Source: Candidatus Aquiluna sp. XM-24bin5 (GTDB taxonomy: Bacteria > Actinomycetota > Actinomycetia > Actinomycetales > Microbacteriaceae). From it: a DNA stretch of 18,278 bases. Shown here in pieces: positions 1-6,821 of this stretch. The notes below the pieces were generated by a model that did no database searches, was not told the origin of the DNA, and worked only from the letters and a program-made list of their open reading frames with translations. The position numbers and the translations under genes were made by a program. Each line of letters begins with the position of its first letter. Positions within the stretch are counted from its first letter, which is position 1. The stretch lies in contig QCWE01000005.1 of NCBI GenBank assembly GCA_003149555.1, positions 1 through 18,278 on the forward strand, in the 5' to 3' direction.

Positions 1-190
1 CATAGAAGGTCGTGAGTGGCGCAAACATCGCGCCGCCGGGCGCATCGCCAAGGCCAACAGGATTGTCCGGAACAATCTCGGGAAGAAGAAACTCGACCGC
101 CGCCGCGAGAAGGTTCACAAGCGCCTGGGAACAGAAGCCTTCAGGGCTGCGCACGCGGTGGTGGACAAAGCATCGGTTGTTGCCGCCTGA
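1..190 (+). pseudogene. TnpB-type (IS200/IS605 OrfB) remnant, middle part only
   Basis: Reading from base 2 there is an open frame of about 62 codons to a TGA at 188-190, with no start inside the window. It is very basic: stretches such as KHRAAGRIAKANRIVRNNL and RRREKVHKRLGTEAFRAAH end in VVDKASVVAA. That is the arginine/lysine-rich helical segment leading into the VVAAEDL strand of OrfB/TnpB-like proteins. The glutamate-containing continuation is missing because the frame stops exactly there, and no zinc-ribbon or RuvC-III motif follows. I read it as a 3'-truncated piece of a TnpB-related gene. Family assignment rests on remembered consensus, not on a search; the 5' side lies outside the window. 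Confidence 0.5.
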
Positions 191-332
191 CATGCAACCA
201 ATGCCATAGTTTAGCACGGCGGCAAACTGGTCGAAAATCCTAGACCAGCTCTGGGTGTGCGTGGCTTTGCCGCCGCTCTGCCTGCCAAGGCAGGTCAATC
301 AGCCCTTAATCTCTATTTCGGGGCGCGGCGCA

Positions 333-1355
333 TCAAAGCCCTGCAGCTTTAGTTAAATTCACGCGGAAGCGATCCCTGCGGCGCTGATACCGCCTGGTCA
401 TCTCTGCCGACGCATGGCCGAGCTGCTTTTGGACATATCTCTCATCGATCTCAGCAGAGCTTGCCAAACCTGCGCGCAGTGAATGCCCGGAAAACATCGA
501 GCGCAACTTGGCCTCGGTCAATCCATCGCGGATATTCGCGTCAAGAGCGGTTTTTTTTATGAGCCGGGCCACATGCTTATCATTCAAGCGCTTTTGTGTA
601 GCGCGCTTACCGTCCCGGGTCACACCGACAAAGACCGGGCCAAAATCGATCTTGGCGAAGTACAGCCATTGCTCCAGGGCATGTACAGGGCATGTCCGCT
701 CAGAGGACCCACGGCCAATCTCAACTTCCCGCCACCCTGTCTTACTACTGATCGTCAGAAGGGCGCCGGCCGTCATGATCTCGACCCAGCCACCTGAATC
801 TGGCGTGTCGTCTTTGTGAACGTCGAGGCTCACGATTTCGGAGCGACGGAGACCACCGGCATAGCCGATCAACAGGATCGCACGATCCCTCAAGCCACGT
901 AGATCAAAGGGCAGCGTGGCTACCATGGATTTGATGTCATCAGAGGTGATGGCTTCCTTCTGAACTGGCGGCCGGGCGTGCTTTCTTTTGATACCGTCAA
1001 GCACGTTTCTGATGTGTCGATCCTTGCGATCCAAAGCTTGACCACGGACACCATAATTCCAACACAAGCCAGACAAGCGTCTTTCTATAGAGCTCGGCAG
1101 AAGGGCAGGGGACCCATCTGAGGGGGCCGCAAGGTCTGCGAGATAGAGCCCAACCAACTCAGGTGATGGCGGCATCGGCTCTACCCCTTTCAGCCGGCAC
1201 CATCGCCCAAAATGTTTCCAGTCGACCTTGTAAGCAGTCAGGGTGTTCGAAGCAGCGGCCGCCTCGGCATAGCCGCGTGCGGTATCGACCAAGCGATCCA
1301 AATTTCCAGAGCCGGCAACATGGGAGGGCAGGGTGATTTTACGGTCATTTGTCAT
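333..1355 (-). CDS. tyrosine recombinase / site-specific integrase
   Basis: A 340-residue phage-integrase-type recombinase that cuts and rejoins DNA at specific sites through a 3'-phosphotyrosine intermediate. Residues about 20-125 form the SAM-like core-binding domain; the catalytic domain follows. The catalytic set is visible: Arg170 (GGLRRSEI), Lys205 (SSKTGWREV), His291 and Arg294 (GHSLRAG), His314 (LGHASAEM) and Tyr323 (RRYQRRR). Length and motifs are those of an intact enzyme. It is transcribed away from the sensory operon. Two decayed relatives in the same orientation lie at 11449-11840 and 14648-14870, sharing blocks such as GLRDRAILLIG and TGWREVEIG.SSERTCPVHA. It could be an island integrase or a plasmid/dimer-resolving recombinase; its target site is unknown, but a 12-bp match to the arm of a loxP-like repeat lies just upstream of its start (1382-1393). 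Confidence 0.93.
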   Translation of the reverse strand: MTNDRKITLPSHVAGSGNLDRLVDTARGYAEAAAASNTLTAYKVDWKHFGRWCRLKGVEPMPPSPELVGLYLADLAAPSDGSPALLPSSIERRLSGLCWNYGVRGQALDRKDRHIRNVLDGIKRKHARPPVQKEAITSDDIKSMVATLPFDLRGLRDRAILLIGYAGGLRRSEIVSLDVHKDDTPDSGGWVEIMTAGALLTISSKTGWREVEIGRGSSERTCPVHALEQWLYFAKIDFGPVFVGVTRDGKRATQKRLNDKHVARLIKKTALDANIRDGLTEAKLRSMFSGHSLRAGLASSAEIDERYVQKQLGHASAEMTRRYQRRRDRFRVNLTKAAGL

Positions 1356-1652
1356 GAGACATGGGTATCACACCCAAGGGATTATTGGACATAGAAAGTT
1401 TGGTGTTGAAGGCTTCAGGCGAGGGAGCGCCACACTTTCCGGCTCAATCAATTCATCAACAAGTGAATACTACACCGTATGCGTTGCCCGCAGTTCTTTT
1501 TCCCTACAAAACGCATCTAGATGAGCTAAAAATCATCAATGTAGAGGCAACTTTCGACGTTTCCGGTTATGGACGCGTCAAGTAGTCGGAAGCCAGTAAA
1601 CTTGTCCAGAGGCACGCTGGAAGGGTTGATAGAGGGTGAAAGGTAGGATGAG
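1356..1652. other. divergent intergenic region with recombinase half-site
   Basis: About 300 bases between the minus-strand recombinase and the plus-strand MetOD1 gene, so it should hold both promoters, though no clear -35/-10 pair stands out. The 12-mer TTATTGGACATA at 1382-1393 repeats an arm of the 13-7-13 inverted repeat at 17903-17935. An open frame of 74 codons (1361-1585) crosses the region, but it has no ribosome binding site and no recognisable relatives. I do not call it a gene. Confidence 0.4.
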
Positions 1653-2153
1653 ATGGATCAGTCTTGGGTAGAAAATATGGACCAGAAATCTTTTTTTCTG
1701 GAGATGGTCCTAAACTTGAGCGGTGTTCTTGAGCAGGTCATTGGTTTGGAAGACGCTGAAGGATACCTTGCGCTTGTTGGCAAGAAGATCGGGCATGATA
1801 TTTATGAAGACCAAAAAGCGTGCCATGGGGATGGTAACATCACAATTGAACGTCTGTCCGAAATACTGGTTGGGCTTAAGAGTCGTATCAGAGGTGGCTT
1901 TTCGATTGAAAGCATTGAGGATGGCAAAATCACCCTAGTGAACACGGATTGCCCTTTCGGTCCGCGTGTTGCTGGGCATGAATCACTTTGTATGATGACG
2001 TCGTCTGTTTTCGGCACTATTAGCGCAGAAGCCTTTGGGCAAGCCAATGTCGATATCCGGCAGTCCATTGCAGCGGGCCATGGTGGATGTCGTGTCATCG
2101 TGAATCTCAACGACCTTTCTACTCCAGGTCGCAACTACTTCAAATCCACATGA
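1653..2153 (+). CDS. MetOD1 (methanogen output domain 1) sensory protein
   Basis: A 166-residue soluble protein whose body matches the MetOD1 family pattern. An amphipathic N-terminal part (residues 13-50: FFLEMVLNLSGVLEQVIGLEDAEGYL) is followed by a central segment with LVNTDCPFG (Cys100), the SLCMMTSSVFG block (Cys113) and a C-terminal GGCRVIVNL (Cys146). The three cysteines sit at the positions usually conserved in this family and could bind metal or sense redox state, which is inference. The start is set by an AGGTAGGA Shine-Dalgarno-like stretch a few bases upstream. The stop overlaps the start of the kinase gene (ATGA, 2150-2153), so the two are translationally coupled and this protein is most likely the kinase's sensory partner. 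The ligand or signal is not known. Confidence 0.78.
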   Translation: MDQSWVENMDQKSFFLEMVLNLSGVLEQVIGLEDAEGYLALVGKKIGHDIYEDQKACHGDGNITIERLSEILVGLKSRIRGGFSIESIEDGKITLVNTDCPFGPRVAGHESLCMMTSSVFGTISAEAFGQANVDIRQSIAAGHGGCRVIVNLNDLSTPGRNYFKST

Positions 2154-4045
2154 GCGAACTGTCTCCAAAGCTTGAGATTCTCTCTACTTTCCTGGCCGAT
2201 GAACCGTTCCCATATGTTTTGGTAGACGCAAACGGTTCAGTACTTTTTGAAAACCGATCCGCGCAGAGACTCGGAGCTGCGCTCCACCTAGCGATTTATT
2301 TGGGTACGGCAGGCGGCCAGACTGTTCTCCGTGACAGCGCGGCGCAAACGACACCGATTCCGTTTTCTTTCCCTCTCAATGGCCATAGCCATAAAGCAAC
2401 CATTCGGCGTGCGACTTTACATGGCGCGGATAAAATTCTGGTTATCCGTGCTGCCGATGTGAATCGTATGGCGGCACTGACTCGAGCCAAACAAGCTGAA
2501 ACATTCGCTTCACTACGGGATTACGAAGGTATCCGGAGTGAACACCGTTTTGCAGCATTTTTTGATACGGTGAGAGACGGTCATGCGATCGTGTCACAAA
2601 GCGGTCGTTTCATTCATGTTAACCAAGCGTTTGCGAAAATAGCCAAACACTCTAAAGAGGAGCTAACAGATTATCATCTGTTTGATATCATTTATGCTCC
2701 AGTTGTCCAATTACAAGCTCAAGAAGAATATCCCGAACTATGCGAGATCAGCCCGGCGATCTTTGATGCCGAGGTGCTTGTCGGTGAAACAAAAGTTCCG
2801 GTCGCCGTAAGTATTGCCTCTAATAGCGCAACCCAGTTTCCGGAATTCTTCGTAATCATACGTGACCTTACGAACTCAAAACGGTACGCAGAGGTCAAAG
2901 CGTTGAATGCAGAGCTTGTTCTCGCGAACAAGTCCCTTGATGAGTTCAACCGGCTCATGTCCCATGAAATGCGTGCTCCGCTATCAAGGATCGTATCGGC
3001 TGCAGAAGTCCTACATCGGGGGGAAAGTTTGCCTGGTGAAACAGGCAGATACATCAAGATCATTGACGATGCGGCCCGCGACGCCCTCTTGCAGTACAGC
3101 TCCATCCTCAGCCTGAGCCGCGGCGGAAAAAGAGTTTTGGTGCCGCTGGAGCCCGAAAACCTGCACCACAAGATCATGCGGCAGCACGAACTGAGTGCCG
3201 AGCAAAAAGGCATAACGCTTTACGGCGCGGTTGTCGGTCTCAAGGGGACCGAAAGGTCACCATTACCTGTGGATGCTTCAGACGCGTTTCTGATCTTGTC
3301 AAACCTCATATCAAACGCAATCAAACATACTGGCGAAGGAGGAACTGTTCGCTTTTCGATCACGGTTAATCGAACGAAATCTTTGGTTCAACTCGAAGTC
3401 TCCGATACTGGATCGGGCATACCAGAGAAACTCCGTGATCGAATTTTCGACGCGTTTGTCACAACCGAAAGAGGGTCTGATATTCAATCCGGCATTGGTG
3501 TCGGTTTGTCCTTGGTGAAACGTGCAATCGAGAACCGAAATGGGAAGATTCGGTTTGTTACCGAGCCTGATAAAGGGACACAATTTTTTGTCGAACTGCC
3601 ATTTGAAGATATCAGCATTGAAGACACGCAACTTGACCACGAGGTGCACGACCGCTCCAAAACAGTCCGCCTATCTCCTGGCGATACCGTACTCTTAGTG
3701 GATGATGACAGTATCAGCTTGGAGCTGATGGCCGCCAGATTGCGTGAACACCAGCTCGAAGTGCTCACAGCAACCGGCGGGCTCCAAGCGGTGCGAACGC
3801 TTAAAGAGATGAAGAGTCTGCCAAAGCTCATGTTTATTGATCGTAATATGCCCGATCTGTCAGGCATGGACGTCGTGAGGACGGTGCGCCGAAGATACCC
3901 TGAGCAGCCCTGTTTTATCTGTGGGCTAACTGCGTATGTGGATGATGCAATTATCAACGATATGATTGACGCCGGCATGGATGCGGTTGAGCAAAAACCG
4001 CTTAATGCAGAAGACTTGGATCGTTATTTAACACCTGCCCAATGA
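2150..4045 (+). CDS. hybrid sensor histidine kinase with PAS and C-terminal receiver
   Basis: A 631-residue cytoplasmic hybrid kinase with no membrane segment. I place the start at the ATG overlapping the previous stop rather than the in-frame ATG at 2087, because that leaves a 4-base ATGA overlap with the MetOD1 gene. Domains: a PAS-like N-terminal segment (about 10-105), a clear PAS (about 130-240: FFDTVRDGHAIVSQSGRFIHVN), HisKA with phosphoacceptor His272 (LMSHEMRAPLSRI), and HATPase with N-box Asn385/Asn389, G1 VSDTGSGIP (Asp419) and G2 GIGVGLSL (448-455). A receiver follows: acidic pocket Asp518-520, phosphoacceptor Asp564 (FIDRNMPDLSG), Thr594 and Lys616 (EQKPL). All catalytic residues are present, so autophosphorylation and internal phosphotransfer are expected. 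No separate regulator or phosphotransfer protein lies in the window, so the downstream partner is elsewhere. Confidence 0.92.
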   Translation: MSELSPKLEILSTFLADEPFPYVLVDANGSVLFENRSAQRLGAALHLAIYLGTAGGQTVLRDSAAQTTPIPFSFPLNGHSHKATIRRATLHGADKILVIRAADVNRMAALTRAKQAETFASLRDYEGIRSEHRFAAFFDTVRDGHAIVSQSGRFIHVNQAFAKIAKHSKEELTDYHLFDIIYAPVVQLQAQEEYPELCEISPAIFDAEVLVGETKVPVAVSIASNSATQFPEFFVIIRDLTNSKRYAEVKALNAELVLANKSLDEFNRLMSHEMRAPLSRIVSAAEVLHRGESLPGETGRYIKIIDDAARDALLQYSSILSLSRGGKRVLVPLEPENLHHKIMRQHELSAEQKGITLYGAVVGLKGTERSPLPVDASDAFLILSNLISNAIKHTGEGGTVRFSITVNRTKSLVQLEVSDTGSGIPEKLRDRIFDAFVTTERGSDIQSGIGVGLSLVKRAIENRNGKIRFVTEPDKGTQFFVELPFEDISIEDTQLDHEVHDRSKTVRLSPGDTVLLVDDDSISLELMAARLREHQLEVLTATGGLQAVRTLKEMKSLPKLMFIDRNMPDLSGMDVVRTVRRRYPEQPCFICGLTAYVDDAIINDMIDAGMDAVEQKPLNAEDLDRYLTPAQ

Positions 4046-4063
4046 TTACTCTTTGACATCCTG

Positions 4064-4079
4064 CCGCCCTAAAGGACGG
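4064..4079 (-). other. stem-loop at the right end of the TnpB remnant
   Basis: On the minus strand CCGTCC-TTTA-GGGCGG folds into a 6-bp stem with one G-U pair. It contains the TnpB stop codon, a typical place for the subterminal hairpin (right end) of IS200/IS605 elements and for the 3' guide-scaffold of TnpB. It also lies about 20 bases past the kinase stop and could terminate that operon, but there is no T-run on the plus strand. Confidence 0.45.
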
Positions 4080-4290
4080 GCATTCCTCCTGCGAGACGCT
4101 CATGCCCGAGCGCGAGAATGTTGCGGGCAGCGTTCACGTCCCTGTCGTGTATGGAACCGCACTGATCGCAGACCCATTCCCTGATTCCAAGCGCGCCCAT
4201 ACCTTTCGGACTGCTGGCGGGAATACTCCCGCAGCACGAGCATCGCTGGGTGGTGAAAAGCCAAGCCGGTAGCCTTGCTCTGAGGGGGAG
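4069..4290 (-). pseudogene. TnpB (RNA-guided nuclease of IS200/IS605) C-terminal remnant
   Basis: The minus strand carries the last ~70 codons of a TnpB. The visible motifs are the zinc ribbon (TTQRCSCCGSIPASS ... EWVCDQCG, two CxxC pairs) and the RuvC-III motif IHDRDVNAARNIL, ending GGMPVL at the TAG on 4069-4071. The frame meets a TAA upstream near 4303, and the RuvC-I, RuvC-II and N-terminal domains are absent, so the protein cannot be active. The stop is followed by the stem-loop typical of an element right end, only about 20 bases from the kinase gene stop. The break on the other side lies just before the ccdAB promoter. It is another trace of IS605-type activity beside the intact IscB element at 5110-6821. 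Confidence 0.85.
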
Positions 4291-4310
4291 CCTACATTAT
4301 CCTCCCATCT

Positions 4311-4320
4311 TATACGTATA
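4311..4320 (+). promoter_or_regulatory. palindrome TATACGTATA, probable ccdAB operator/-10 region
   Basis: A perfect 10-bp palindrome 12 bases before the ccdA start. It contains a plausible -10 (TATACG) and is in the place where the CcdA2-CcdB2 complex of known ccd operons binds to repress its own promoter. No strong -35 is seen. A GGGG run at 4325-4328 could serve as ribosome binding site. Confidence 0.4.
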
Positions 4321-4332
4321 TCATGGGGCAGT

Positions 4333-4554
4333 ATGGGTCGTATAAAAGTAAATCTGACGTTGGATGCCGATGTTGCTAGGACAGCGCGTTCGCTTGGTCT
4401 GAATATGTCGCGTCTTGCGGAAGCAGCAATCATCGAAGCGGCCAAGATCGAACGTAATCGCCTTTGGCGAGAGGAGAACCGGTCTGCGATTGAAACCTAT
4501 GCCGAAGAGATTGGCAAAGAAGGCCTGCCGCTGGCTGTTTTCCGCAGCTTCTAA
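4333..4554 (+). CDS. ccdA: CcdA-family antitoxin
   Basis: A 73-residue antitoxin. Residues 1-40 form a ribbon-helix-helix DNA-binding domain (strand RIKVNLTL, helices DADVARTARSLGL and SRLAEAAIIEA). The C-terminal half (WREENRSAIETYAEEIGKEGLPLAVFRSF region) matches the toxin-wrapping tail of CcdA, including the ENR...I...EGLPL pattern. It neutralises the CcdB gyrase poison encoded 11 bases downstream and should autorepress the operon. The start at 4333 gives the family's normal length; an ATG at 4324 is out of frame. It appears intact and forms a complete pair with ccdB. Confidence 0.88.
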   Translation: MGRIKVNLTLDADVARTARSLGLNMSRLAEAAIIEAAKIERNRLWREENRSAIETYAEEIGKEGLPLAVFRSF

Positions 4555-4565
4555 GTGGTGACAGG

Positions 4566-4859
4566 ATGGCACAGTACGATCTTTATCGCCTCTCTGGTGG
4601 GCAACTTGTCGTGGACTTACAAACCGATTTGATTGGGATCGAGGCAACCCGGATCGTTGCACCGTTACGTGAAGCCGGTCACTACGCCTCCTTTCCGGGC
4701 CTGACGCCCTCTATAGACCACGAAGGGCTGACCTGGATTGTTAGAGTTCAGGAGTTGGCAGCTGTTCCAGGAAGCGAGCTAAACGACCGAGTAAGGTCTC
4801 TCGCTGAACATCGAGACACGTTGAAGCGCGCCCTGGATATTCTAATCGACGGTGTGTGA
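4566..4859 (+). CDS. ccdB: CcdB-family toxin (DNA gyrase poison)
   Basis: A 97-residue protein close in length to F-plasmid CcdB (101 residues) and with its pattern. It opens with a YDLYRL strand, then LVVDLQTDLIG and TRIVAPL, a WIVRVQELAAVPGSEL segment matching the MMTTDMASVP region, and a final helix LAEHRDTLKRALDILIDGV. Known CcdB poisons DNA gyrase, trapping cleaved DNA, using its last residues Trp-Gly-Ile. Here the corresponding tail is Asp-Gly-Val, so the key tryptophan is absent and target strength may differ. The GGTGACAGG run upstream is a reasonable ribosome binding site. It sits 11 bases after ccdA in the same frame direction, as a co-transcribed pair. Confidence 0.87.
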   Translation: MAQYDLYRLSGGQLVVDLQTDLIGIEATRIVAPLREAGHYASFPGLTPSIDHEGLTWIVRVQELAAVPGSELNDRVRSLAEHRDTLKRALDILIDGV

Positions 4860-4980
4860 ACTGTTTGATATGTCCAGCGCCTTTCCCGGGGTGGGGAGGC
4901 TCTGCCTTCAAACCGCTCTTTCAGAGAGACCGTACTCTGCCCTGGACCCGCGCCTTCAGCGGGAGCGCGCTACCTAGGCC

Positions 4981-5071
4981 TGCTTCAAGAAAACCACACA
5001 GAAGACCAGCAAGACTGACAAGGACTGCGAGCAAACGCTACAAAGACCTCGTCAATGAGTTGCAGAAATGA
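4981..5071 (+). pseudogene. C-terminal remnant of a HigB/Gp49-like toxin
   Basis: Two adjoining frames together read CFKKTTQKTSKTDKD, then (after a frameshift near 5028) SKRYKDLVNELQK and a TGA at 5069-5071. The pattern of a CFxKKTQKT strand, a basic stretch and a terminal helix RYKDLxNEL is the C-terminus of RelE-superfamily toxins of the HigB/Gp49 kind. These are normally encoded directly upstream of XRE antitoxins. Its stop overlaps the ATG of such an antitoxin (ATGA at 5068-5071), which supports the reading. The N-terminal two thirds cannot be recovered from 4860-4980, where an in-frame TAG occurs, so the toxin is dead. Confidence 0.6.
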
Positions 5072-5109
5072 CCACTTTCCAAAGCGTTTGGGATGCTATC
5101 GAAGATACC
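5068..5109 (+). pseudogene. 5' end of an XRE (HigA-like) antitoxin gene, interrupted
   Basis: From the ATG at 5068 the frame reads MTTFQSVWDAIEDT and then runs into the omegaRNA region of the IscB element. MxxFxSVWDAIEDT is the characteristic opening of small XRE/HigA-type regulators that continue ...AENMxLRxxLM. That continuation is found 1.7 kb away at 6822-7036. Joining 5109/5110 to 6819/6821 restores an open frame (EDT-A/P-KFAEEAENMEIRAELM). The gene therefore was one antitoxin, split by insertion. Confidence 0.78.
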
Positions 5110-5110
5110 C

Positions 5111-5410
5111 GTCAACTTCTCCCCCTTGAAAGAGGGAGCTTATGCCGAAAGGAGGAAAGCTCACGGTTGACCAGAGTTAGCGGCGTCTGACGCCGCTCCG
5201 TTACGATCAGGTTCAAGACCGACGTCGGGGTGCTTCTCCAGCTCCGACCTCTCGAAGCCCCCGCAGCAGACACGCGTAGGGAGACGTCCGAAACGGGTGG
5301 GGGCGCAATGCCGGGTCGTAACATTCTCGAGGAGAGCGCGGGCCTGGCCCGCCGTCACAGGGCCCCGTAAGGGGAATTATCACCGCCCTCCCGAGGGCAG
5401 AAAGGAACCC
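5111..5410 (+). ncRNA. omegaRNA (HEARO RNA) of IscB
   Basis: The 300 bases before iscB have no plausible gene but are full of hairpins. CTCCC...GGGAG lies at 5119-5138, CCCC-GTAA-GGGG at 5363-5374 and GCCCT-CCCG-AGGGC at 5385-5398. The stretch GGGGAATTATCACC before the last hairpin resembles the conserved 3' part of known HEARO/omegaRNAs. In IscB systems this RNA binds the nuclease, and its 5' end carries a guide copied from the DNA flanking the element's left end. Here that flank is the antitoxin sequence up to about 5109. Exact RNA ends cannot be read from the sequence. It probably shares a transcript with, or lies just ahead of, iscB. Confidence 0.82.
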
Positions 5411-5413
5411 GCC

Positions 5414-6766
5414 ATGTGCGTCTTCGTACTGGACAAACGGAAAAATCCGTTAATGCCATGTTCGCAGCGGCGCGCCCGGCTCCTGCTGGAGCGGGGTCGT
5501 GCGGTTGTGCACCGACACCATCCCTTCACGATCCGTCTTAAAGATCGTGTCGGCGGAAAAACCCAGCCGGTCGAAATCCGGGTTGATCCAGGCTCAAAAG
5601 GAACCGGGCTCGCAGTCGTTCGGATCGCAGAAGATACCTGCCCGGAAACGGGAGAGGTCACGACAATTGTTCATGTGCTCGAGCGTATCGAACTCCGGCA
5701 CCGTGGGGCTGCGATCCGCAAAGCGCTTCTTCAGCGGTCGCAGCGTCGTCGTCGCCGCCGGAGCAAAAATCTTCGCTACCGCGCGCCCCGGTTTAACAAC
5801 CGCCGCCGCCCGAAGGGCTGGCTCCCTCCATCCCTTCAGCATCGGGTAGACACAACCGCATCCTGGGTCCGGCGCCTATCGCGTATGGCTCCGGTCCTGC
5901 GTGCCCGGGTCGAGACGGTACGGTTCGACACCCAGGCACTTGAGACGCCGGAGATCTCCGGGATCGAGTACCAGCAGGGAACTCTCGCCGGCTACGAGGT
6001 TCGGGAATACCTGCTCGAAAAATGGGGCCGGTGCTGCGCCTACTGTGACGCGACCGGTGTTCCGCTTCAGATCGATCATATCCATCCACGCGCCCGAGGC
6101 GGATCGAACCGGGTCTCGAACCTGACCCTCGCTTGCGGCCCTTGCAATCAGACGAAAGGATCGACCCCTGTCGAGGCGTTCCTCGCTCACGCGCCAAAGC
6201 GGCTGGCACGTATTCTCGCGCAAGCACGGCGGCCACTGCAGGACGCAGCTGCGGTGAACGCAACCCGCTTTGCCGTCTGCAGCGCGATCTCAGATCAGAC
6301 AGGTCTCCCTATCACCCGGTTCAGCGGGGGCCAGACGAAATGGAACCGGACGCGGGCGGGGCTGGCAAAGACGCATGCCAATGACGCAGTCTGTGTTGGC
6401 CCGACGGATCAGGTCGTAGGGGCGGCAGGGCCGACCCTCCTCGTCACCTGCACCGGCCGCGGAACCCGTCAGAGAATAATGCCAAATGCGCATGGTTTCG
6501 CACGCGGCCATCGCCCCCGCACCAAGTCTGTACAGGGGTTCCGGACCGGAGATCTCGTGCGTGCAGAGATCCCGTCCGGCGTGAATGCCGGGGTCTGGAC
6601 TGGCCGGATCGCGGTACGGAGCACTGGTTGGTTCCTTCTGACAGCGACCGGACAGGGTGCGGACGGAGAGCGCGGTCACCGCAAGATCGGCGGCGTTGCA
6701 GCGCGTTATTGCGCCCTCGTTGCATCAGGGGATGGGTATGGCTACGCGCGGGAGGTGCAACCGTGA
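5414..6766 (+). CDS. iscB: IscB RNA-guided HNH/RuvC endonuclease
   Basis: A 450-residue IscB, ancestor-type of Cas9, which uses the omegaRNA to cut double-stranded DNA matching its guide. The start at 5414 (AGAAAGGA eight bases upstream) gives the usual MCVFVLDKRKNPLMPC opening with the PLMP motif (12-15). RuvC-I carries Asp58 (RVDPGSKGTG). The arginine-rich bridge helix spans about 108-135. RuvC-II carries Glu167 (VETVRFD). The HNH domain (205-250) has zinc cysteines 208, 211, 241 and 244 and catalytic His222 (QIDHIHPRARGG). RuvC-III is KTHANDAV with His321 and Asp324. A basic C-terminal domain (about 345-450) would contact the target-adjacent motif. All catalytic residues are present and there is no frameshift, so it looks active. 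Confidence 0.95.
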   Translation: MCVFVLDKRKNPLMPCSQRRARLLLERGRAVVHRHHPFTIRLKDRVGGKTQPVEIRVDPGSKGTGLAVVRIAEDTCPETGEVTTIVHVLERIELRHRGAAIRKALLQRSQRRRRRRSKNLRYRAPRFNNRRRPKGWLPPSLQHRVDTTASWVRRLSRMAPVLRARVETVRFDTQALETPEISGIEYQQGTLAGYEVREYLLEKWGRCCAYCDATGVPLQIDHIHPRARGGSNRVSNLTLACGPCNQTKGSTPVEAFLAHAPKRLARILAQARRPLQDAAAVNATRFAVCSAISDQTGLPITRFSGGQTKWNRTRAGLAKTHANDAVCVGPTDQVVGAAGPTLLVTCTGRGTRQRIMPNAHGFARGHRPRTKSVQGFRTGDLVRAEIPSGVNAGVWTGRIAVRSTGWFLLTATGQGADGERGHRKIGGVAARYCALVASGDGYGYAREVQP

Positions 6767-6792
6767 GCAAAAGAAAGAAGACGCTATCCCTC

Positions 6793-6813
6793 CCCGCCCT
6801 GAAGAGACGGGGG
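6793..6813 (+). other. right-end stem-loop of the IscB element
   Basis: CCCCGCC and GACGGGG pair across a 7-base loop with one mismatch, 27 bases after the iscB stop. Similar subterminal hairpins are what the Y1 transposase of IS200/IS605 elements recognises. It may also act as a transcript end for iscB, though no T-tract follows. Confidence 0.5.
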
Positions 6814-6821
6814 TTCCCGCG

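Larger units (their letters stand above)
5110..6821 (+). mobile_element. IscB element (IS200/IS605-like, no TnpA) inserted in an XRE antitoxin gene
   Basis: A roughly 1.7-kb element made of a left-end omegaRNA (HEARO) region, a full-length IscB ORF and a short right end. The right end holds a GC-rich stem-loop (CCCCGCC-loop-GACGGGG, 6793-6813) followed by GTTCCCGCG. No tnpA transposase gene is present, so transposition would need a transposase in trans. The boundaries come from restoring the interrupted antitoxin frame. The left junction is at 5109-5111 and the right at 6818-6821, with ambiguity of a few bases since this family makes no target duplication. Everything inside is in one orientation, the same as the host gene. 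Confidence 0.8.

Noticed and set aside
1361..1585. 74-codon plus-strand frame (MGITPKGLL...) between recombinase and MetOD1 gene
   Set aside because: Composition is protein-like, but it has no ribosome binding site, no recognisable family, and would overlap the recombinase promoter region.
4856..5071. 71-codon frame following ccdB as a separate gene
   Set aside because: Only its last dozen codons (KRYKDLVNELQK) resemble anything, and those fit a frameshifted HigB-like toxin; the rest is low-complexity and arginine/proline rich.
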